This document shows positions 32,001-40,272 of a stretch of 64,000 nucleotides of DNA, piece after piece (position 1 is the stretch's first letter; every line of letters starts with the position of its first letter). The DNA comes from Verrucomicrobiota bacterium. GTDB taxonomy: Bacteria > Verrucomicrobiota > Verrucomicrobiia > Opitutales > Opitutaceae. A model generated the notes under the pieces. It was given only the letters and a program-made list of their open reading frames with translations. It was not told where the DNA came from and did no database searches. Location of the stretch: positions 62,001 to 126,000 of the forward strand of contig JACRQG010000028.1 in NCBI GenBank assembly GCA_016222805.1, in the 5' to 3' direction. The position numbers were made by a program, and so were the translations under genes.

Positions 32001-33027
32001 CCCGGTGGCGGATCTGCCGGGAGGCAAACACGCGCAGCATCTTCGCCAGGGCGGGAAACTCCGGCCCGGCGACCGCCTCGATTTCGGCGAGCGTGACCGC
32101 GCCGCCGATCTCCCAGCCTTCGGGTGTCGCCGTGAGGCGCGTGAGTTCCGGAATCTCGGTGGTCGAGATCAACACCGGGAAGGCTCGCGCGCGCTTGTTG
32201 GCCTCCACCGCGAGTTCCGTTGCCCCGGCCACGAAACGCGCCGCGGGATGTGCGGCCAGGGCGGCGAACAGGGAACTGAGAGAGGCCGGTCGAAGAAAGA
32301 GGCACTCGCCTTTTCCCGGGGAAGCGGGGGCGCGGTACGTGAAATCAGCGCCGATCCCGGGCGTGGCGGTTGCCGGGCCTGAAGCCGACTGCTGTAGGCG
32401 GGGCGACCCCGCCCCGCACGAATCCACTGCCGAGGCAGTTTCGCCGCGCCCACCGGGGCCTCCGACGCTGGCCGCAAGGGCGGCATCGCGAATGGGTCGA
32501 TAGCCGGTGCAGCGGCAGAGGTTGCCGCACAGGTGGTCACTCCATTCGGGCAGCGAGGGAGAACGCGACTCCCGCGAGGCGGCGAAGATCGACATCACCA
32601 CGCCCGGGGTACAGTAGCCGCATTGCGAGCCGTAGTGATCGACCATCGCCGCTTGGACGGGATGGAGGTGTTCGCCGCCAGCGAGGCCCTCCACGGTGAC
32701 GATGTCACGGCCGGCGAGCGTGGGGAGAAAGGCGAGGCAGCTGTTGATCGCGCGATAGGCGGGCCTGCCCTCGGCACCCGGTTCCAGCACCGCCACCGTA
32801 CAGGCCCCGCAGTCGCCCTCGTCGCAGCCGCGTTTCGTGCCGGTCAGACCGTGCGTGCGCAGAAACTCCAGCAACGTCGTGGTGGGCGGCAGGCCGGCGA
32901 CCGGGTAGGAGGTGCCATTGATCCGCAGGACAAAACCCGCGCTGGGATCGGGAGAGGCTGGCGCGTCGGTGATGGGTACGCGCTCTGCGGCATCCTTCGC
33001 GGGGGTTCGCGGCTCGGCTTCGCCCAT
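29074..33027 (-). CDS. Single-chain xanthine dehydrogenase-type molybdenum hydroxylase
   Basis: 1317 residues from the ATG at 33027 (MGEAEPRTPAKDA); the open frame continues further upstream only because the inserted IS element is open on this strand. Order: ferredoxin-type 2Fe-2S centre (Cys68, 73, 76 and 97), second 2Fe-2S domain (Cys136, 139, 171, 173 in CGYC and CRC), FAD-binding domain (FVAGATELAVEANKR, ASRQIRHRATLGGNLATASP), CO-dehydrogenase-flavoprotein C-terminal domain, then the Mo-cofactor domains (PRMGGGFGGKETQGN, AFRGFGGPQGMLVMEE, HGGTEMGQGLHTKI) with a catalytic-type Glu in VGEPPFMLAISVREAL. It oxidises hypoxanthine/xanthine-type purines to urate. Most bacteria split this enzyme into XdhA/XdhB; here the chain is eukaryote-like. 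A REP-like repeat encodes about residues 203-212 in the linker. Confidence 0.88.
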   Translation of the reverse strand: MGEAEPRTPAKDAAERVPITDAPASPDPSAGFVLRINGTSYPVAGLPPTTTLLEFLRTHGLTGTKRGCDEGDCGACTVAVLEPGAEGRPAYRAINSCLAFLPTLAGRDIVTVEGLAGGEHLHPVQAAMVDHYGSQCGYCTPGVVMSIFAASRESRSPSLPEWSDHLCGNLCRCTGYRPIRDAALAASVGGPGGRGETASAVDSCGAGSPRLQQSASGPATATPGIGADFTYRAPASPGKGECLFLRPASLSSLFAALAAHPAARFVAGATELAVEANKRARAFPVLISTTEIPELTRLTATPEGWEIGGAVTLAEIEAVAGPEFPALAKMLRVFASRQIRHRATLGGNLATASPIGDAAPVLLCLDASLRLASATGERTVPLADFFLSYRKTALRSGEILRAVLIPRTPPAPGLTRRTDFFKVSKRRELDISIVSAAFLLDVDTAGVVRHARIAYGGVADRPRRATEAERLLIGRTLASASPEVARALASTFQPIDDVRGSATYRRGLVVSLWEKFVAGEASEAMDHPIAFVPGSQTPATDPSRSVRHESGIGHVTGRALYADDLAQRRPMLDAWPVLSTQAHARLLRRDATRARQKPGVVAVLFAEDIPGRNNVGPVRHDEPLLAAEEVHYHGQVIAWVIGESVAICRAAAALVEIEYEPLPPVLGLAAAIAAESWLTEPSRLHRADCTAALAAAPGRFDGEFSLGGQEHFYLETQAAWAEPTDDGGVLVCSSTQHPSEIQGIVGEVLGLPRHRVVTQSPRMGGGFGGKETQGNAFAAAVALAAVRTGRPVRLQLDRDLDMTITGKRHPFLARFSVGHDTEGRLLALRVALVSDGGCALDLSQAIMDRALFHLDNAYHVPAVEFIGRVARTNTASNTAFRGFGGPQGMLVMEEIIDRVARRVGLPPEQVRERNLYHGRGDTNTTHYGQEIGDNHLQRCWQLALHQAEFAQRRREVASFNQAHARIKRGLAITPVKFGISFTFAPYNQGGALVHLYQDGTAQVNHGGTEMGQGLHTKILGVAMRELGLPADRIRLMLTSTDKVPNTSATAASAGADLDGAAVAAACATLRERLTPVAVRMLAGDEADPPTPPMALVFADGFVSCARQPERRVSMADLCRRAYLDRISLSATGYYRTPGLTWDRETARGRRFHYFVTGAAVAEVEIDGYSGLHRVRRVDVVEDVGTSLNPAIDRGQIEGGFVQGMGWLTREELRWDPHGRLLTHSASTYQIPACGDAPADFRVTLLPDAAAPDVIHGSKAVGEPPFMLAISVREALRDAVAAFGPGATGVGPEVSLPSPATGEALFAAIAARIGRQLG
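32393..32419. repeat. REP-like palindrome inside the xanthine dehydrogenase reading frame
   Basis: TGTAGGCGGGGCGACC followed by CCGCCCCGCAC. It is the same element as the intergenic copies, and it is read in frame as part of a low-complexity linker (CGAGSPRLQ) between the second iron-sulphur domain and the FAD domain. Confidence 0.75.
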
Positions 33028-33125
33028 GCCGGAAGTGAATTGTCGAAACCGCCCTGGCGCAAGCGTGCGACGGCGGGCGCAACCGGACTGGCGGTGGAAT
33101 TCCCGCGGGCTTTGGACAATCGTGG

Positions 33126-33143
33126 TTGTAGGCGGGGCGACCC
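33126..33143. repeat. Left half of a REP-like palindrome split by the IS
   Basis: TTGTAGGCGGGGCGACCC, the GTAG head and left hairpin arm. The matching right half continues after the IS at 34445. Confidence 0.8.
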
Positions 33144-34444
33144 CAATGCTGTCCGGTCTAGCTGCTGGTATATGGATGCAATCCCTTTGTTTGTGTGGGT
33201 TTGCGCCATCCGGGGGCTGCTCACGATTTGACCGCTGCAGGCGTTTTTCAGGGCTGGATGGATGCATTCCGGACAGTTCGTTTTCTCGCAGATTCTCGCC
33301 CGTGTGCCGCATTGGGAGTTTCAACGGGTCGCCCGTCTCCATGGATTGGATTCGGCCAAGTTGAAGTTCACCGCGTGGGAGCACTTCGCCGCCCTGGTGT
33401 TCGCGCAGCTGACGTTTCGTGAGAGTTTGCGCGACATCGAAGCGTGCCTCAGCGCGCAGCGTGCGATCGCTTATCATCTCGGGTTTCGCCGACCGGTTCG
33501 GCGCAGCACCCTCGCCGACGCCAACGAACGTCGTGACTGGCGTTTTTTCGCCGACCTCGCCCAACGCTTGATGCACCGGGCACGTCGCCTCTATCGCGAT
33601 GAACCCACCGCGCTTGAGATCGGCGCAGACCTCTACGCGCTGGACGCCACGATGATCGACCTGAGCCTCGCGCTGTGCCCGTGGGCCAATTGGACCGGCA
33701 CCGATGCGGCGGTGAAGATGCATACGCTGCTCGATCTGCGCGGGCCGCTGCCTTCGTTCGTGACGATTACCGCGGGAGGAAAAAACGAGATGACGTGGCT
33801 CGATGAAGTGCCGCTGGAAGCCGGCAGCTATTACGTCATGGATCGGGGGTATCTGGATCTGCAGCGCCTGCAGCGATTCGATCGGGAAGGCGCGTTCTTT
33901 GTCATCCGCGAGCGCCCCGATCTGCGCTCCTACGTGACGGAGTCACGCCCGGTCGACCGCACCACCATGCTGCGTTGCGATCAGACTATCCGGTTCAACG
34001 GTGCAGCGTCGCGCCGCACCTGGCCCAAGCCGATTCGCCGCGTCGGCATCTACGACGTCGAGCATCACCGCCGCATGGCCTTCTGGACCAACCAATGGAA
34101 CCTGTCCGCTCTGCTCATCGCCGAACTCTACCGGCAGCGCTGGCAGATCGAACTGTTCTTTCGCTGGCTCAAACAAAACCTCCGCGTCCGTAGTTTCTTT
34201 GGCACGACACCGAACGCCGTGCGGGTTCAACTCTGGTCCGCCATCGCTACCTACCTTGCCGTCGCCATCACCCGCAAGGAACTCGGCATCCAGCGCCCTT
34301 TGACCACCGTTCTCCAAATCCTCTCGGTCAACGCGTTTCAGAAAATCCCTCTGCCCGAACTATTTGCCGAACTTGATACAAGCGCAGCCCCGTTTGATAC
34401 ACCGAACCAGCTCACACTCAGTGGCTTTTGACCGGACGGCATTG
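33144..34444 (+). mobile_element. IS4-family insertion sequence, complete
   Basis: 1301 bp bounded by 15-bp inverted repeats with one mismatch (left CAATGCTGTCCGGTC, right reverse-complement CAATGCCGTCCGGTC). It is flanked by a 10-bp direct repeat GGGGCGACCC (33134-33143 and 34445-34454), the target-site duplication. The duplicated bases are part of a REP-like palindrome; removing the IS and one copy restores an ordinary REP. It encodes one transposase. All features are intact, so the element may be active and the insertion recent. Confidence 0.93.
33262..34431 (+). CDS. IS4-family transposase (DUF4372 + DDE type)
   Basis: 389 residues. The N-terminal region (FVFSQILARVPHWEFQRVAR, LKFTAWEHFAALVFAQLTFR) is the DUF4372 domain typical of a group of IS4-family transposases. 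The DDE domain has a first acidic residue in YALDATMIDL, a second in YYVMDRGYLDLQRL, and the Y-(2)-R-(3)-E signature YRQRWQIELFFRWLKQNL supplying the glutamate. Length is normal and there is no frameshift. The stop codon overlaps the right inverted repeat. It catalyses cut-and-paste movement of its own element. Confidence 0.93.
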   Translation: MHSGQFVFSQILARVPHWEFQRVARLHGLDSAKLKFTAWEHFAALVFAQLTFRESLRDIEACLSAQRAIAYHLGFRRPVRRSTLADANERRDWRFFADLAQRLMHRARRLYRDEPTALEIGADLYALDATMIDLSLALCPWANWTGTDAAVKMHTLLDLRGPLPSFVTITAGGKNEMTWLDEVPLEAGSYYVMDRGYLDLQRLQRFDREGAFFVIRERPDLRSYVTESRPVDRTTMLRCDQTIRFNGAASRRTWPKPIRRVGIYDVEHHRRMAFWTNQWNLSALLIAELYRQRWQIELFFRWLKQNLRVRSFFGTTPNAVRVQLWSAIATYLAVAITRKELGIQRPLTTVLQILSVNAFQKIPLPELFAELDTSAAPFDTPNQLTLSGF

Positions 34445-34509
34445 GGGGCGACCCCGCCCCGCGCTCTTCCGTGCGGATTCCCTTCGCGGGGCGCGGTCGC
34501 CCCGCCTAC
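34445..34509. repeat. Right half of the split REP and its inverted partner
   Basis: GGGGCGACCCCGCCCCGCG continues the interrupted palindrome. After about 20 bp an inverted partner follows (GCGGGGCGCGGTCGCCCCGC then CTAC). Before the insertion this was a standard head-to-head pair between the xanthine dehydrogenase start and the PVC-type gene. Confidence 0.75.
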
Positions 34510-34516
34510 CGGCGTG

Positions 34517-37234
34517 CTACGGCTGCCGGAACATCGGGTCGGCGGCGTTGCCGCCGCTGAGGATGTAGGCGAGCAGATCCTGCACTTCCTCGAGGTTAAG
34601 GGAGTTGATCAGCCCGGGCGGCATCATCGAGAGGGGCGAAGGTTTGCGCGCCGTGATGGCCGACGCCTTCACGCGCACCTTTTCATCGGGCATGAAGGGG
34701 TTGGCCATGATCAGCAGTTCGCCGTTTTCCTCGCCGACCACGCGGCCAACGATGGCGTCGCCATCGGAGCGTTCGATTTGCTCGCTGCCGAATTGATCGC
34801 TGATGACGGCGGAGGGTTCGATGATGTTCTCCAGGAGATCGCGGATGCTGTAGCGGGACCCGGCGCCGCTGATGTCGGGCCCGATCCCACTGCCCTCGTT
34901 GTTGAAGCGATGGCACATCACGCACATTGTCGCGGTGAACATCGACTGTCCGCGGGCGAAGTTGCGTCCCGTGAGTTTCGCCGGGAGGGCGGCGACCGTA
35001 TCCGCCACGGTGTAGGCGCGGCCCGGTCCCTGGGGCGGGATCGGCGGAGCGGCAAAACTCGGCGGCGGCGGCTGGGAGAGGGCGTCGAGAGCGGCGCGCT
35101 CGGTGCGATCGGTGACGGTGGCGAGAGCTTCGGTGCGGATATTCTGCAGAAAGCCCCCAAAGCTGGCGCCACCCTTCCAGTGGCGGGTCCGCGGGAACCA
35201 GGAGAAGTAGTCCGTGCGCAGTTTGGGCGTCCAGCCGACCGTGGCGTTGCGCAGGGCGTAGGCGTAGGCGATTTGCTGGCGGTCGGATCGGCTGGCGGCG
35301 ACGCTGGCGATCGTTCGCCCGTATTGATCGTTCCGCGCGATGAGCGTCTTGCCGCCGAGTTCCTCGGGCGTCGTGACAATGGGCTCGGCGACGCTGAGCA
35401 AGGGCACGGCCTTGCCGACGACTTGGCGGGAATCGAGGAAGATCAACAGGGAGACCAGTTCCCGGCTGACCAGGGCGTCGGCGTGGGGAAAATGCGGTTC
35501 CAGTTGGGCGGCGATGGCAGCGCACGTTTCCGCGGCGGGCTTGCCCATGCGGGTGAACGCCAATTGCCAGGCACGGAGCAGCGGCAGCCGCAGCTCCGGG
35601 GAAACCCGGCCGAGGTCGAGGCGCCCGAGAGCGGTGAGCAGCCGCGGCTGGACTGTCTTGTCTCCAACGCGGGCGAGGGCGATGAGGGCTTCGATGGCGG
35701 CCTGTGGCCGCGTTTCGGCAAGCGCCCGTTCGGTCCAGCGCGCGGCGGGTTGCCGTTCCAGCACGAGGCGGGCGGCGAAACGCAGGAAACGGTCGGGACT
35801 GCCGAGGTGCGGCCAGGCGGTGTCGAGGGCGGAGGCAGGGGCGTTTTCCACCTGGAAGGCCTCCAGGGCGCGGCGTTGCTGGGCGGCCTCGGTGGGAGGG
35901 GGTGGCTTGGCCGGGGCAGTCGCTTCCTTGCCCGTGTAGGTCACGCGATAAAGGGCCGACTGGGTCCGTCGTCCTCCGACCGTGAAGTACATGGCGCCAT
36001 CGCCGGGGTGGATGATCACGTCGGTGAGCGGCAGCGGTTTGCCGGAAAGGAACTCCTCCTTGCGGGCCCGAAACGAGGCGCCCTCGGGTGTCAGGTGGAT
36101 TGCGTAGAGGGTGCCGAAGGTCCAGTCGCAGGCGAAGAGGGCGAGTTGGTACGCGGCGGGGAACTTCGCGCCGGTCCCGAAGATCACGCCGGTGGGCGAG
36201 CCCGGACCGATGTCGAGCGTGGTGCCGAGGCTGTCGGCATAATAGTCGGGCCAACGACCGGCTCCGGAGCGCCAGCCGAAGTCGCCGCCGGGCACGGCGT
36301 GATTGATGCGGGTCGGGACGTACCACGGCGAACCCTGGTCCCACTCCATGTCGGAGTCGTAGGTGAAGAGTTCCCCGTTCTGGTCGAAGGCGATGTCGTA
36401 CTGGTTGCGGAAGCCGATCGTGCGGAGTTCGATGTTCTTGCCGTCGGGATCAACCGCGGCGATGTAGCCGCCCGGGGCGTAGCGGCCGCGCGCATGGCCG
36501 CGGGCGTCCCACATCCGCGGCAGCAGATGATCCTCGCCCCAGCCGACGGGCCGGGACTTCTCCATGTCCTTGGGCAGGTCGGTGTGGTTGCCGTTGGCAA
36601 AGAGGATCGATTTCCCGTCGGGTGAGAGGACGAGGGCGTGCGGGCCGTGTTCGCCGCCGCCGCGCATGAAACGGAGGAAACGATAGTCGTCGAACTGGTC
36701 GTCGCCGTTGGTGTCGCGCAGGCGCCAGAGGCCGGCGCGCTCGCGGTTCTCATTCACCATCACGTAGAGGCTGTCGAAGGCATACAGGATGCCGTGGGCG
36801 CCGGTTTCGATGCGTTCCACGCGGCCATCGGGAGCCTTGCGAGCCTTCTTGATTTCCGGTTCGCCCGGGGCGGCCGTGACCGCGATGCGGTTGAGATCGA
36901 TGTCGAGTTTCTCGACCTTCGTGCCGGTGGTCGTGCCGATCGGCGGCGGGGTCAGGCGATAGATGCCGCCGTACTGATCCGAGGCCAGGATGCGACCCTT
37001 GCCATCGATGGTGAGGGCCACCCACGAGCCCTGGTCGTTGCGGGGGACGCTATAGAGCAGTTCCACCTGGAAGCCCGGCGCCACCGTGATGGCCGAGGCT
37101 TCGGTGGCGGGCGGCGCCTCGGCGGGGTTGACCCGCACGCCGGTGGCCTGGCGTTTGGGCTGGGCCGCAAGTGCGGCGCTGGCGGCGAGCAAAAGGAGTA
37201 CCGTCGAGGCAAAAAAACGAGGCAGAGGGGACAT
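34517..37234 (-). CDS. PVC-type propeller dehydrogenase with haem-binding CxxCH domain
   Basis: 905 residues, exported (signal peptide STVLLLLAASAALAA). N-terminal half is a six-bladed-propeller-like sugar/sorbosone-dehydrogenase domain (about 60-420: GSWVALTIDGKGRILASDQY, DYRFLRFMRGGGEHGPHAL, GDFGWRSGAGRWPDYYADS, DVIIHPGDGAMYFTVGGRRT). A HEAT-like helical middle follows, then a C-terminal cytochrome c-like domain with one haem site CVMCH at 771-775 and GIGPDISGAGSRYSIRDLLE downstream. This is the large putative membrane-bound dehydrogenase family expanded in Planctomycetes and Verrucomicrobia; it probably passes electrons from a sugar-like substrate to the periplasmic chain. Substrate unknown. 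The upstream TonB receptor gene (37441-40272) is on the same strand about 200 bp away. Confidence 0.82.
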   Translation of the reverse strand: MSPLPRFFASTVLLLLAASAALAAQPKRQATGVRVNPAEAPPATEASAITVAPGFQVELLYSVPRNDQGSWVALTIDGKGRILASDQYGGIYRLTPPPIGTTTGTKVEKLDIDLNRIAVTAAPGEPEIKKARKAPDGRVERIETGAHGILYAFDSLYVMVNENRERAGLWRLRDTNGDDQFDDYRFLRFMRGGGEHGPHALVLSPDGKSILFANGNHTDLPKDMEKSRPVGWGEDHLLPRMWDARGHARGRYAPGGYIAAVDPDGKNIELRTIGFRNQYDIAFDQNGELFTYDSDMEWDQGSPWYVPTRINHAVPGGDFGWRSGAGRWPDYYADSLGTTLDIGPGSPTGVIFGTGAKFPAAYQLALFACDWTFGTLYAIHLTPEGASFRARKEEFLSGKPLPLTDVIIHPGDGAMYFTVGGRRTQSALYRVTYTGKEATAPAKPPPPTEAAQQRRALEAFQVENAPASALDTAWPHLGSPDRFLRFAARLVLERQPAARWTERALAETRPQAAIEALIALARVGDKTVQPRLLTALGRLDLGRVSPELRLPLLRAWQLAFTRMGKPAAETCAAIAAQLEPHFPHADALVSRELVSLLIFLDSRQVVGKAVPLLSVAEPIVTTPEELGGKTLIARNDQYGRTIASVAASRSDRQQIAYAYALRNATVGWTPKLRTDYFSWFPRTRHWKGGASFGGFLQNIRTEALATVTDRTERAALDALSQPPPPSFAAPPIPPQGPGRAYTVADTVAALPAKLTGRNFARGQSMFTATMCVMCHRFNNEGSGIGPDISGAGSRYSIRDLLENIIEPSAVISDQFGSEQIERSDGDAIVGRVVGEENGELLIMANPFMPDEKVRVKASAITARKPSPLSMMPPGLINSLNLEEVQDLLAYILSGGNAADPMFRQP

Positions 37235-37440
37235 GTGGGATTGAAGAGTCGGGAAGACGCGGGAGGTGTGGGCGGGGATACGGGAAAGAGGTGTCGGAAT
37301 CGAAGGCCGGGATCATCGATGGGTGCCATCGGTCGTTGTGGGCGCGGGGACCCGGCCGCGCGGGTGGGGCCGCCGTGGGCGGGAAACTGCGCGGCGAGGT
37401 GTCCCCGCCGAGAGGGCGGGCCGGAATAACGGCCTTCGGT

Positions 37441-40272
37441 TCAGAACTTGTACGTGGTGGAAACGAAGTAAGCGCGGGGCTGGATGGGGACGTATTGCAG
37501 CATGGTGTCCTTCCCGGTGGCGGGCAGTTCGGTGAAACTCTGCCGGTCGCCGGTGTTGGCCCCCCAGCCGCGCCAGGTCATCACGCCCTCGCTGTCGGTC
37601 AGGTTGTTGATGTTGCAGTTGACGGAAAAGCGCCGCGAGAAGGTCCAGCCGAAGGCGAGGTCGAACTGGTTGAAGCGGGGCAGGATGATCACGTTGGCGA
37701 TGTTGCCCGCGCGTTCGCCCATGTGCTTCCAGGCGAGATTCGCGAAGAACCCCGGGGTGCGGTAGTCGAGGGTGTTGCGGAGAATGAAATCGGGGTTGTT
37801 GTCGGACTTGAGCCCCGTGAAATCGCGGTAGGTGTCGTCGTCGCGACCGTTGACGCCGGCGACGAACTCCTTCCAGAGCGTGAGGGTGGAGCGCTGGGCG
37901 GAGAAGACGGAGCGGAGGCTGAAGCGCGGGGTGAGCCGCACGGAGCCCTCGAGCTCGAGGCCGTACGACGTCATCGAATTGAAGATCGGATCGGGGTAGT
38001 AGGGAGTGGCGCCGTCGGCCTCGGTGGCCTGCGGGTTGCTGTTGATGTTGGAGAGCCGGCTCCAGAACGGCGTGGCTGTGATCGTGTAGCGACCCTGCTT
38101 GAAGCGATAACCGAGCTCCCACTGGTTCACGCCCTGGGGACGGCCCTTGAGGTTATCGAGGCGGAACTGCGACGTGTAGGTGCGGAAGAACTGATAGTCG
38201 GGGGACTTTTCGCCATCGGCATAGCGCACGTAGAAGGAGTGGGCCTCGTTGATCACGACGTTGGTGGCGGCGGACCACGAGAAGGAGGCGACGCGCTTGT
38301 CAAAGTGCCACTTGGCGGCGGGGTTGGGCACATGAAAACGGTTGTCGGCCATCGTGAACGGATTGCCGTCGGCGCCACCGTAGGTGGGGTCCCAATTGCC
38401 GCGCGGATTCTGCACGCCGGCCTGGTTGTAGCCCCGGGCGAGGAAATTCTGGTGGCGGAAGCCCCAGTCGAAGCCGAGGTGCGGGTTCACGTCCCACTTG
38501 TGGCCGAAGAAGTACGCCAGCTGGCGCACGATCGCCTCGTCGCGGACGTAGGAGACGCCGAGGGCGGTGAAGCCTTCGGGGTTGGTGAGCTGCACGGGCT
38601 GCCCGCGCCAGCCGGAGACGAAGTTGAGCAGGGCGGCGGAGGTGCCGGTGGGCGCGCGGCCGGTGATCGCCGGTATCCAGGTGATGGCGACCGGCACGGG
38701 CTGCTCGGTGAGCGGCGAGGCGGTGCGGCCGCCCTGGGTCTGTCGGTCGGAGATGTCGGAGTAGCCGAAGTAGCCGCCGACCGTGAAGGTCATGCTCCGG
38801 AAGCGCCGCGTGAGGGTGAGGTTCTCCATCACCTCGTCGAGGTGCTCGTTGGCGACGCGCGCCGTGTTGGTCCAGAAGGTGTTCGCCTGGATGTGCTGGT
38901 TGGGGAGGTTGGCGAAACGGACGATTTGGCCCGCGTTGTTGAGCGCCGCCGCGTTGACGCCGTAGGCGCCGTTGGAGGAAACCTCGGCAAGCACGGTGCC
39001 GGTCTGGCGATCGCTGAACTGGTAGATTCCGGGCGGCACGCGCCCGTTGATCCCGGTGCCGCCGCCGCTGAACTGAAACCCCATCGTCGAGAAGAAATTC
39101 GGCCAGTCCAGGGCGCGCGGAGTGACGCCGGAGCTGGAGTTCCAGTCGGCCCAGTTGCGGGAGAACTTCACGTTGTGGCGCAGCGACCAGCCGGAAGGCA
39201 GCTCATGCTTCCAGTCGATGCCGACGAGGCGCTGGCGGGAGCGCACCGCATCCGTGCTGTCGAAGGTCGCGAATTGGTCCTCGGCTTCGCGCGGGTACTG
39301 GAAATTGACCTTGGGAAAGAGGTTGGTGCTGAAGCGGCTGAGGCCGGGAAACTGCTTCGGATCCTCCGGGTTGCGGGCGAGGAGGTACTCGTACCAGTGG
39401 TTCCGGTCGTCCATGTACTTCGAGTAGATCTTCACGGAGCCGGCGCCGTAGTCCTTGAAGACATTGCCGCGCAGGACGAAGCCGTCGTTCATCGGGTAGC
39501 CGATGGCGGGACGGTGCCCCTCGGCGTAGCGGTAGAAGCCGCCGAGGTTGTAACTCCAGCCCTTGGTGCCGACCGGGCCGCCGAAGGTGAGATCGGAGCG
39601 GTAGGTCGGCGACCAGCGTCCCTCGATTCCGACCCGCGTGCGCAGTTCGCCGCCGAAGCGCGAAGCGCCGGAGCGGCTGAGGTAATTGAAGGCGCCCCCG
39701 GGGGAATTGGACGTGGTGATCGACGCGCTGCCGCCGCGCACGGCCTCGACGCGCTGCAGGGTGGCGTCGACGCGGTTGAAATAGCCGGGGCCGTAGTTGC
39801 CGAAGTTGACGTTGGTGATCGGCAGGCCGTCCTCCTGGATCGAGACGTAGTTGTGGCCGCTGGAGCCGTCGGCGCTGTCGGCCGAAATGCCGCGCGAGTA
39901 AACCATGCCGCGGATCTCGCCGAGGGAGGAGTTGACGAAGACGCCGGCGACATCGAGCAGGATGTCGTCCGCGCTGAGCGGCACCTGCGTGGCAATGGTG
40001 TCCGCGTCGAGGACACTGATGGCCGTCGTGGCCTTCTTGGCCTCGGTGGCATTGAAGACTCCGGTGACGACGAACTCCTCGAGCTTCAGGGCGTCGTCCT
40101 TCTTTTCGCTGGTCGCCGTCGCGGCCGGCGGAGTCGCCGTGGTCTGGGCCTGAAGCGGAAGCCCGGGAAGGACAAAGAGCAGGCCGAGGGAAGGAGCGAA
40201 CCGGAAAACGCGGCGCCGACGGAGGGGCGGCCGCGGCAGGCAGGGGGATGGGGCGATCGGCGACGGGGTCAT
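37441..40272 (-). CDS. TonB-dependent receptor
   Basis: 943 residues from the ATG at 40272 (MTPSPIAPSPCL), preferred over 40347 because the hydrophobic signal core (FAPSLGLLFVLPGLPLQAQ) is then at a normal distance. A TonB-box-like segment (ALKLEEFVVTGVFNATEAKK) precedes the plug (VPLSADDILLDVAGVFVNSS, IQEDGLPITNVNFGNYG, VEAVRGGSASITTSNSPGGA) and the barrel, ending RAYFVSTTYKF. There is no carboxypeptidase-like domain, so it belongs to a different subfamily from the receptors at 1-9.5 kb. Substrate unknown; the next gene on the strand is a periplasmic dehydrogenase, so joint uptake and oxidation of a sugar-like compound is possible. Confidence 0.85.
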   Translation of the reverse strand: MTPSPIAPSPCLPRPPLRRRRVFRFAPSLGLLFVLPGLPLQAQTTATPPAATATSEKKDDALKLEEFVVTGVFNATEAKKATTAISVLDADTIATQVPLSADDILLDVAGVFVNSSLGEIRGMVYSRGISADSADGSSGHNYVSIQEDGLPITNVNFGNYGPGYFNRVDATLQRVEAVRGGSASITTSNSPGGAFNYLSRSGASRFGGELRTRVGIEGRWSPTYRSDLTFGGPVGTKGWSYNLGGFYRYAEGHRPAIGYPMNDGFVLRGNVFKDYGAGSVKIYSKYMDDRNHWYEYLLARNPEDPKQFPGLSRFSTNLFPKVNFQYPREAEDQFATFDSTDAVRSRQRLVGIDWKHELPSGWSLRHNVKFSRNWADWNSSSGVTPRALDWPNFFSTMGFQFSGGGTGINGRVPPGIYQFSDRQTGTVLAEVSSNGAYGVNAAALNNAGQIVRFANLPNQHIQANTFWTNTARVANEHLDEVMENLTLTRRFRSMTFTVGGYFGYSDISDRQTQGGRTASPLTEQPVPVAITWIPAITGRAPTGTSAALLNFVSGWRGQPVQLTNPEGFTALGVSYVRDEAIVRQLAYFFGHKWDVNPHLGFDWGFRHQNFLARGYNQAGVQNPRGNWDPTYGGADGNPFTMADNRFHVPNPAAKWHFDKRVASFSWSAATNVVINEAHSFYVRYADGEKSPDYQFFRTYTSQFRLDNLKGRPQGVNQWELGYRFKQGRYTITATPFWSRLSNINSNPQATEADGATPYYPDPIFNSMTSYGLELEGSVRLTPRFSLRSVFSAQRSTLTLWKEFVAGVNGRDDDTYRDFTGLKSDNNPDFILRNTLDYRTPGFFANLAWKHMGERAGNIANVIILPRFNQFDLAFGWTFSRRFSVNCNINNLTDSEGVMTWRGWGANTGDRQSFTELPATGKDTMLQYVPIQPRAYFVSTTYKF

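Noticed and set aside
33028..33723. Upstream extension of the xanthine dehydrogenase frame through the IS
   Set aside because: It depends on the IS being open on that strand; domains start at 33027.
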